From assembly GCA_004335635.1 (NCBI GenBank), contig QAXH01002917.1:1-10350 (forward strand): DNA of 10,350 nt. The letters run 5' to 3'. Numbering within the stretch: the first letter of the stretch is position 1; the number at the start of each line of letters is the position of its first letter. A program made the position numbers and the translations under genes. The stretch comes from Chloromonas sp. AAM2 (Eukaryota; Chlorophyta; Chlorophyceae; Chlamydomonadales; Chlamydomonadaceae). Below are positions 6,901 through 10,350 of this stretch, in pieces. The notes beneath the pieces were generated by a model, which made no database searches, had not been told where the DNA came from, and saw only the letters and a program-made list of their open reading frames with translations.

Positions 6901-9024
6901 GTTGCTGGCCCTTGCCAGCTGAGTTTTGAGCCATTGGTACTTGTCGGTATATTGTGGTCTTGCTTCGGACCACCTTGTGTAAGAATGCATGTGTTGCAAC
7001 AGCTTACCATGCAACGTGAGCGTGGCACACTGGAATATTCCTAAGACTTACCACGTCCTCAACTTGCCCTGGCTCTGTGTTCTTTGTGTCGTCGTTCATC
7101 ATTTTATGGGTTACAATCATGTCTCTGTCACAGTTCCGTACGTTGGCTCACGAGCTGTACGGTAGCCAGGATCACCACTCACGAGTTCGTGCTAGAGTCA
7201 TGCAACACATCAGGTCGGTGCACACAGTGGCATGTGAGTGTGCACCATGACCCTGAGCTATCACTATATCAAACCCGATGACGGCTACTCCTGTACGCTG
7301 CCATTCAATCTGGTGCTGCCACACGGCCTGCGGAATCAATCGACAGCCATGCCACACTGCGACCAGACCATATGCAAGAAAGACGCTGCTAACCTCACAA
7401 CGCTGTTGGCAAAGCCGAAGACCCAAGACGGCCATCATGAGACTCAGTAAGGCAAGCGGCCAGTCATGGACCAACAAACAAACAGTTAACTGTGACAAGT
7501 ATGAATGCGGGTCACTGCAGGGACAACCGTGAGGAGTTTGAATGCTTCCTGGGCGAGGACTTCGACACATACGTTGCGTCCATGTCCCGGGCGTGCACAT
7601 GGGGCGACGAGCTGACACTGGTGAGGTCGCATGGAGAAACGGCCAATGCATGTTGCTCAACCTTGTTGGAAAGACTGAAGGCCTCGTGACAATACTGGAG
7701 AAAGGGCAATCCATGTGCACCTTGTATCCTGACACTATGTACGACGCTACCACACTTGCCTTCTTGCATTGCATTCCAGACAAGACTTGAGTCATACCTC
7801 TGTGTATGTAAACCGCATGAGACGGCTTGGGCCGGCTGGAATGTAGTTACGCTGAGTAGTTTGCCCAGTGTACCGGTCTGAGTTGTGTCAAACGAAGCAA
7901 GGCATGCTTTGTACTGCGCATGACAACAGGGCAGGGCAACGCTTTGCACTTCACATGATTTGGCCAAGGCCTGATGAGGAAGGTCACGCTCATAAGGCCA
8001 CCACATACGTTGCGTCTTGTTGACCATGACGTTGGTGAGGTCTACTGCACCGTCACCTGTGGGTCAGTGGGCCCATTGGCAGTGTATTCTCACCCAATCC
8101 TGCATTGCTTGCTGTGCAGCGTGCGGCCTGTGATGCATTTGGCATCGTGATCTTTGTGGTCACAAGCGACACACAGAATTGGTGAGGGTGCTACATGGCC
8201 TGTTGCATCCAGAGTTGCTTTGCTTCCAGAGTATTGCACTGTCAACCGAGTCCTGTAGCTTGAAATCCATCCAGGGGACCACACACGTGCCAAAGGCTGC
8301 TTTAAGGCTCCAATGGCTTTTGTACAGGTTCGGTAAGCTAGGTCAAACTAGGGTGGCAACAACAGGAGGGTGGCAAAAAAAAGTTAAACTTCTTTTTGTT
8401 GGGCTTTCCTTGGACTTCATCAGGTTGCCTGCACATTCCCCACGTTCAGCTCATGCCAGTGCTGTGGCTGTGCCAACCAATCAACACAGCTACTAACTGA
8501 GGCGAGATGGTCAGACGTGTTTTTGCCCCACACTGATTTCAGGTTTCTCACGTACGAGCCCAAGGAATTCGATGACGCACAAGGGGGGGAGCTGTTCCTG
8601 GCGTACATCGCACCCATACACTACAACGCAATACGGTGAGGGGCTGGCGAAGGGGAGCGCCTAATGATTGTGATGGTTGACATACCGTAGTTTGGTTGAT
8701 ATGCCGAAGATTGCTAGTGTGGTTACCAGCTAGGTCTGGTAGCTGTCGCAGTCGCAGTGCTGTCGTGGCTGGTCATTATGATGGATATGATTTTGCCTCC
8801 CAGGAGCTGGGCTTGGAGTCAGTACCTGGCTGTACAGATCTGCTGTCACAGATTGCAGCTGCTGCATGAGCCAGGTTATGGTGTGTGCCGACCCTGTGTG
8901 CAGACGTAAGCCTTCCCTGCGTATTCTGTCCAAGCAGCTGAGCTCGTCCTTCAAACGCCTGGCCAACAGCGGGAGCCTGAACCCGGGGACACCATCTGGG
9001 CCAAACTCAAGGATTTCCCTTTAA
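3774..9024 (+). CDS. OTU-family cysteine protease (predicted deubiquitinase), 12 exons
   Basis: Predicted join: 3774-3995, 4300-4423, 4725-4802, 5242-5583, 5932-6008, 6280-6354, 6784-6804, 7134-7213, 7521-7620, 8120-8181, 8543-8635, 8904-9024. The total is 1395 bases, or 464 residues plus TAA. All introns are GT...AG and all phases agree. The OTU domain covers about residues 282-425: GDGNCQ (309-313, nucleophile Cys312), FRTLAHELYGS, FLGEDFDTYV, TWGDELTL, FGIVIFVVTSD and PIHYNAI (His420, with Asn422 in the usual third position). OTU proteases cut ubiquitin from proteins through a Cys-His-Asp/Asn triad, so the active site looks intact. The first 280 residues are not a family I know and include a Gln/Ser/Ala-rich block and an acidic patch. 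A basic Ser-rich tail (426-464) follows the domain. No signal peptide or membrane segment is evident. An alternative start is ATG 3831 (445 residues). Confidence 0.85.
4300..4423 (+). CDS. exon 2 of the OTU gene
   Basis: The exon starts after GGATTGCAG| in phase 0 (VINMDCIAEQKNEQAQVQKG) and ends at GAAC|GTAGGT in phase 1. It is hydrophilic and Ser/Gln-rich towards the end. Without the splice the frame would stop at TAG 4432-4434, just past the donor. Confidence 0.6.
4549..4676 (+). repeat. diverged tandem duplication in intron 2
   Basis: Two imperfect copies of about 57 and 70 bases lie at 4549-4605 and 4606-4676. They share GGGTTTTT, CAAGTGCCAAC-GTG-CAAAC and a GGTTAACC/GTAAACCC-AGGAT block. 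The second has a roughly 10-base insertion. Confidence 0.55.
4725..4802 (+). CDS. possible cassette exon 3 of the OTU gene
   Basis: This is 78 bases between CGTTTTGCAG| and CAGG|GTATGC, phase 1 at both ends. It encodes LHVYPTQWFTNGSQI then SAPMALGFLQ. Because the exon is symmetric, exon 2 could also join exon 4 directly in frame, so it may be skipped or may not be real. An exact 11-base tandem duplication at 4746-4767 lies inside it. Confidence 0.45.
4746..4767 (+). repeat. exact 11-base tandem duplication
   Basis: AATGGTTCACA occurs twice with no spacer, inside predicted exon 3. The unit is not a multiple of three, so gaining or losing one copy would shift the exon frame. Confidence 0.9.
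4958..5116 (+). repeat. 33-bp minisatellite, nearly five copies, in intron 3
   Basis: The unit reads CTTCAGCTTGATCTATCACT then GCGCCTGGTGCCA. Copies lie at 4958-4990, 4991-5023, 5024-5056 and 5057-5089, with a partial one at 5090-5116. They differ at only a few bases each. The 33-base period keeps a plus-strand frame open (FSLIYHCAWCH per unit), but splice context places it in an intron. Confidence 0.9.
5242..5583 (+). CDS. exon 4 of the OTU gene: Gln/Ser/Ala-rich linker with acidic patch
   Basis: The frame is open from 5223 to 5627. The acceptor CTGTCTGTAG| at 5241 and the donor AGAG|GTGGGT at 5584 give phase 1 at both ends, matching exons 2 or 3 and exon 5. The product opens with a basic stretch (PRSRFRLPRGFGHRG) and moves into Gln/Ser/Ala/His repeats (QHASQQ, twice). 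It ends with an acidic patch (TEELVEEEEIEQP) just before the conserved part of the protein. It is likely disordered. Confidence 0.75.
5371..5512 (+). repeat. CCAGCCAGCAAG-type repeats coding Gln/Ser/Ala
   Basis: Degenerate CCAG/CCAA/GCAAG units fill the middle of exon 4. A 20-base segment is repeated exactly at 5411-5430 and 5471-5490, 60 bases apart, giving a 20-residue period in the protein. Confidence 0.8.
5932..6008 (+). CDS. exon 5 of the OTU gene
   Basis: A long pyrimidine-rich tract leads to CTGACTGCAG| at 5931, and the donor is ACAAG|GTAGGT. The frame, starting with two bases that complete the exon 4 codon, reads LNWTPSRRALAVLVV then REEHLSRTDK. It ends in phase 0, which is exactly what exon 6 needs. 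Another frame over the same bases looks like a signal peptide from ATG 5858 but does not connect to exon 6 at its TGCAG acceptor. Confidence 0.75.
6280..6354 (+). CDS. exon 6 of the OTU gene: helix before the catalytic loop
   Basis: This is 25 codons after CATGCTGCAG| up to ACCATG|GTGGGT, phase 0 at both ends. GLDALTHNKRLDERL then ERLNLDMLTM resembles the N-terminal helix that precedes the Cys loop in plant and algal OTU proteins. The frame is open leftward to TAA 6238-6240 and includes an in-frame ATG at 6247. Confidence 0.85.
6355..6783 (+). other. intron 6 of the OTU gene (429 bases) with weak internal repeats
   Basis: The intron lies between exon 6 and the microexon, borders GTGGGT...TTGTAG. 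It contains repeated ATGGCTGCTGGC (6379 and 6494 areas) and GGACGTGTTC (6429 and 6478 areas), suggesting an old local duplication. I see no gene in it. Confidence 0.6.
6784..6804 (+). CDS. exon 7 of the OTU gene: 21-base microexon with the catalytic cysteine
   Basis: The microexon lies between TGCTTGTAG| and CAG|GTGCGT and encodes AGDGNCQ. DGNC is the hallmark of the OTU nucleophile loop, and FR at the start of exon 8 completes the common DGNCQFR motif. Both ends are phase 0. Its size puts it below most gene finders' limits. Confidence 0.88.
7134..7213 (+). CDS. exon 8 of the OTU gene
   Basis: The exon runs from CTGTCACAG| to ATCAG|GTCGGT and reads FRTLAHELYGSQDHH then SRVRARVMQHI. It follows the Cys loop directly, as in OTU proteases, where this helix carries FR-L-x-x-x-x-Y/F-G. 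It ends in phase 2, completing an Arg codon with exon 9. Confidence 0.88.
7521..7620 (+). CDS. exon 9 of the OTU gene: WGDELTL motif
   Basis: The exon lies between GTCACTGCAG| and ACACTG|GTGAGG. It encodes DNREEFECFLGEDFD then TYVASMSRACTWGDELTL. The F-x-x-D-F-x-x-Y spacing followed by TWGDxxTL is a conserved part of plant OTU domains. It ends in phase 0. Confidence 0.9.
7621..8119 (+). other. intron 9 of the OTU gene (499 bases)
   Basis: This is the longest intron, borders GTGAGG...GTGCAG. The OTU sequence on both sides (WGDELTL then RAACDAFG) is normally contiguous, so no exon is expected inside. Minus-strand frames overlapping it show no recognisable protein. Confidence 0.7.
8120..8181 (+). 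CDS. exon 10 of the OTU gene: hydrophobic core strand
   Basis: The exon runs from TGCTGTGCAG| to AATTG|GTGAGG and reads RAACDAFGIVIFVVT then SDTQN. This matches the A-A-x-x-x-F-G-V-x-I-x-V-x-T-S strand of OTU domains. It ends in phase 2, completing Trp394 with exon 11. Confidence 0.88.
8543..8635 (+). CDS. exon 11 of the OTU gene: catalytic histidine
   Basis: The exon runs from CTGATTTCAG| to ATACG|GTGAGG. It encodes FLTYEPKEFDDAQGG then ELFLAYIAPIHYNAI. The I-H-Y-N block is the OTU catalytic histidine motif: His420 is followed two residues later by Asn422, the usual site of the third triad residue (Asp or Asn). A run of seven G bases (8583-8589) codes for GG then E and would be a likely place for sequencing error. 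Confidence 0.9.
8904..9024 (+). CDS. exon 12 of the OTU gene: basic Ser-rich C-terminal tail and stop
   Basis: The exon begins after CCTGTGTGCAG|, and its first base completes Arg425. The tail reads RKPSLRILSKQLSSS then FKRLANSGSLNPGTP, ending SRISL and TAA at 9022-9024. It is rich in Ser, Lys and Arg, with several R/K-x-x-S sites that could be phosphorylated. The in-phase join to a long run with coding character supports this as the last exon. Confidence 0.8.
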
Positions 9025-10121
9025 CACCAACTCGCGCGAGAACGAGCACAGGCCAATCCAGGCAAGTCGTGAACTGTGCCTGATGCAGCAAGACACAGCC
9101 GATTGCAGCTTTGCAGGCAACTGATGCTTCTACTTCAGCGAGTGAGTGGGTGTCCTGATTGCAGGGCGCACTTGGTTAGTTGGTTGGGTAGTTGAAAGGG
9201 GGTCGCTCATGCTCAGCATTCTCCTCAAATCCAGTACAACCAAAAACAATCTCAACCGGAGATACAGTGACTGCGTGAACTGTTCAAAGGAATGAAAACG
9301 CCATGCATGAACCTGTCACACCTATGAAATACATCTGGCATCATGTCTGCGGTCACAGGCTCACCACGTCACATGGAAGACCTACTACTACTGCACTTCT
9401 ACGTGTTCGATCAGCATTCCAAGTGGAGCTGGCTTGACTGGACCTTGACTCAGCTACCAGCACTGAAACCTGGCTCGGATTCATTCACAACAAACTTGCA
9501 CGGGGAGTTGGGTCCACCCTGGCAGTGGGTGGGAGATCTGTTTGAATACATGTGCATATGGCACCACCATACATGATTCCCTTGTTGCTGGGGGCAGAGG
9601 CTGTTCTGCAGACCAGGGAGCCAAACTACCTTGTCTGTGATCTGGTCCCTTCGTAGGCCCGTGGCGGTGGCTTCTGTAGCATGTTGCTTTGGTCTGGCTG
9701 ACTCCAAGAACTGTACAGCTTGCCAACGCAGACGAAAATGGTTTGCTTTCTATGTACACACAACCCTGCTTCGATGTTTATGCCTATAACCAGTGTGGGG
9801 AAGGTCTGCGAAGGTTTACCCGTACATTAGCAATATGCTTGCGACGTGTGCCAACTCGATACTACTGCAGTAGGCACGCATTACATGTCATTTTCTGCTT
9901 GCAGGTGGGCCAGAAGGAGTTTTTTTTCCATCACATCTTCTGCTCAAAGGCCAACTTATTTTAGGTTGTGGCCAGTCACTGAGTGATCAGCAGATAATCA
10001 TGCTGTCCTGCGAGCTGTTTGTGCTGTGATCTGTGCACCTTGAAATATATGGCCTGCTGGTCTGCGCTGCGGTTCATCTTTTTGATTCAGCCGAAATTCG
10101 CCCAAACAGTGGGAATCCCTC

Positions 10122-10126
10122 TGTAA
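10122..10126 (+). promoter_or_regulatory. candidate TGTAA poly(A) signal
   Basis: TGTAA is the usual chlorophyte polyadenylation signal. This copy lies about 1.1 kb after the OTU stop and just before a hairpin, and another is at 10270-10274. A five-base match is weak evidence alone. Confidence 0.3.
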
Positions 10127-10134
10127 CCCAGTGC

Positions 10135-10159
10135 CGAAAGACTTCGGGGCGAAGTTTCG
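10135..10159. repeat. compact inverted repeat (hairpin)
   Basis: CGAAA-GA-CTTCG, a GGG loop, then CGAAG-TTTCG. All ten bases of each arm pair, interrupted by a two-base bulge (10140-10141). Confidence 0.75.
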
Positions 10160-10218
10160 CTTACGGGCTCACACTGCAGAGGGCGATAAACACTTCAAAG
10201 ACAACATTTCAAACTCAC

Positions 10219-10292
10219 ACTTCAAATGACTGCAGAGACGTGTGATAACTTCAAATGACTGCGGAGACGTGTAATGACACTGCAAATGACTG
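10219..10292 (+). repeat. 29-bp tandem repeat, about 2.5 copies
   Basis: ACTTCAAATGACTGC(A/G)GAG followed by ACGTGT occurs at 10219-10247 and 10248-10276. A partial third copy follows (to about 10292), and a degenerate ACTTCAAA lies just upstream. Confidence 0.8.
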
Positions 10293-10350
10293 ATTGCTGA
10301 TTTCACGACTGCAATGAGGCTTTTGAAGTGTCAGAATGCAGAAGTGTTCT

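Larger units (their letters stand above)
9025..10350. other. probable 3' UTR and intergenic sequence, no supported gene
   Basis: After the OTU stop I find only short frames on either strand with no family resemblance, such as 9343-9576 and 9689-9964. No TGTAA occurs soon after the stop. The first clear one is at 10122-10126, so a 3' UTR of about 1.1 kb is possible. The right end holds a hairpin and a small tandem repeat. Confidence 0.5.

Noticed and set aside
7172..8027. Long overlapping minus-strand frames
   Set aside because: They lie opposite OTU exons 8-9 and their introns, with no recognisable motif and no fitting splice pattern.
9343..9964. Short plus- and minus-strand frames after the OTU gene
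   Set aside because: None resembles a protein family, none has coherent splice sites linking it to another, and all are short enough to occur by chance.

Overview
The window looks like nuclear DNA of a green alga, probably a chlorophycean of the Chlamydomonas/Haematococcus type. The genes are split into many short exons. The introns mostly follow GTGAGG/GTGGGT/GTAGGT...TGCAG, the proteins carry Gln/Ala/Ser-rich low-complexity tracts, and TGTAA (the usual chlorophyte poly(A) signal) is present near the right end. The assignment rests on these traits and on the resemblance of one protein to plant and algal OTU proteases. The species cannot be named from sequence alone. There are no bacterial operons, tRNA or rRNA genes, CRISPR arrays or recognisable transposons.

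Layout. (1) Positions 1-3502, minus strand: a multi-exon gene that runs off the left edge. Its last visible exon is one unbroken frame from 2105 to the window edge, about 701 codons. It encodes a low-complexity protein with an Ala/Thr-rich part, a polyglutamine part and a Ser-rich part. Three shorter upstream exons join to it in phase. The function is unknown. (2) Positions about 3503-3773: a short gap between two divergent genes, with CCAAT boxes on both strands, probably a shared promoter. (3) Positions 3774-9024, plus strand: a 12-exon gene assembled here from splice sites and reading phase. Its second half is a clear OTU-family cysteine protease (deubiquitinase). The nucleophile motif GDGNCQ sits in a 21-base microexon, the WGDELTL motif is in exon 9, the catalytic histidine (PIHYN) is in exon 11, and a basic Ser-rich tail ends at TAA 9022-9024. 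The predicted protein is 464 residues. (4) Positions 9025-10350: no convincing gene. It holds a probable 3' UTR and intergenic DNA, a compact hairpin, a 29-bp tandem repeat and two TGTAA motifs.

The key structural point is that neither gene appears as one long open frame. The protease is visible only after joining exons of 21 to 342 bases. The minus-strand gene is easy to miss because its longest frame has no stop inside the window. All joins listed keep frame and use GT...AG borders. Confidence is highest for OTU exons 6-12, good for exons 4-5, and lower for exons 1-3 and for the 5' part of the minus-strand gene. Both genes carry Gln-rich tracts, but nothing in the sequence shows that their products act together.
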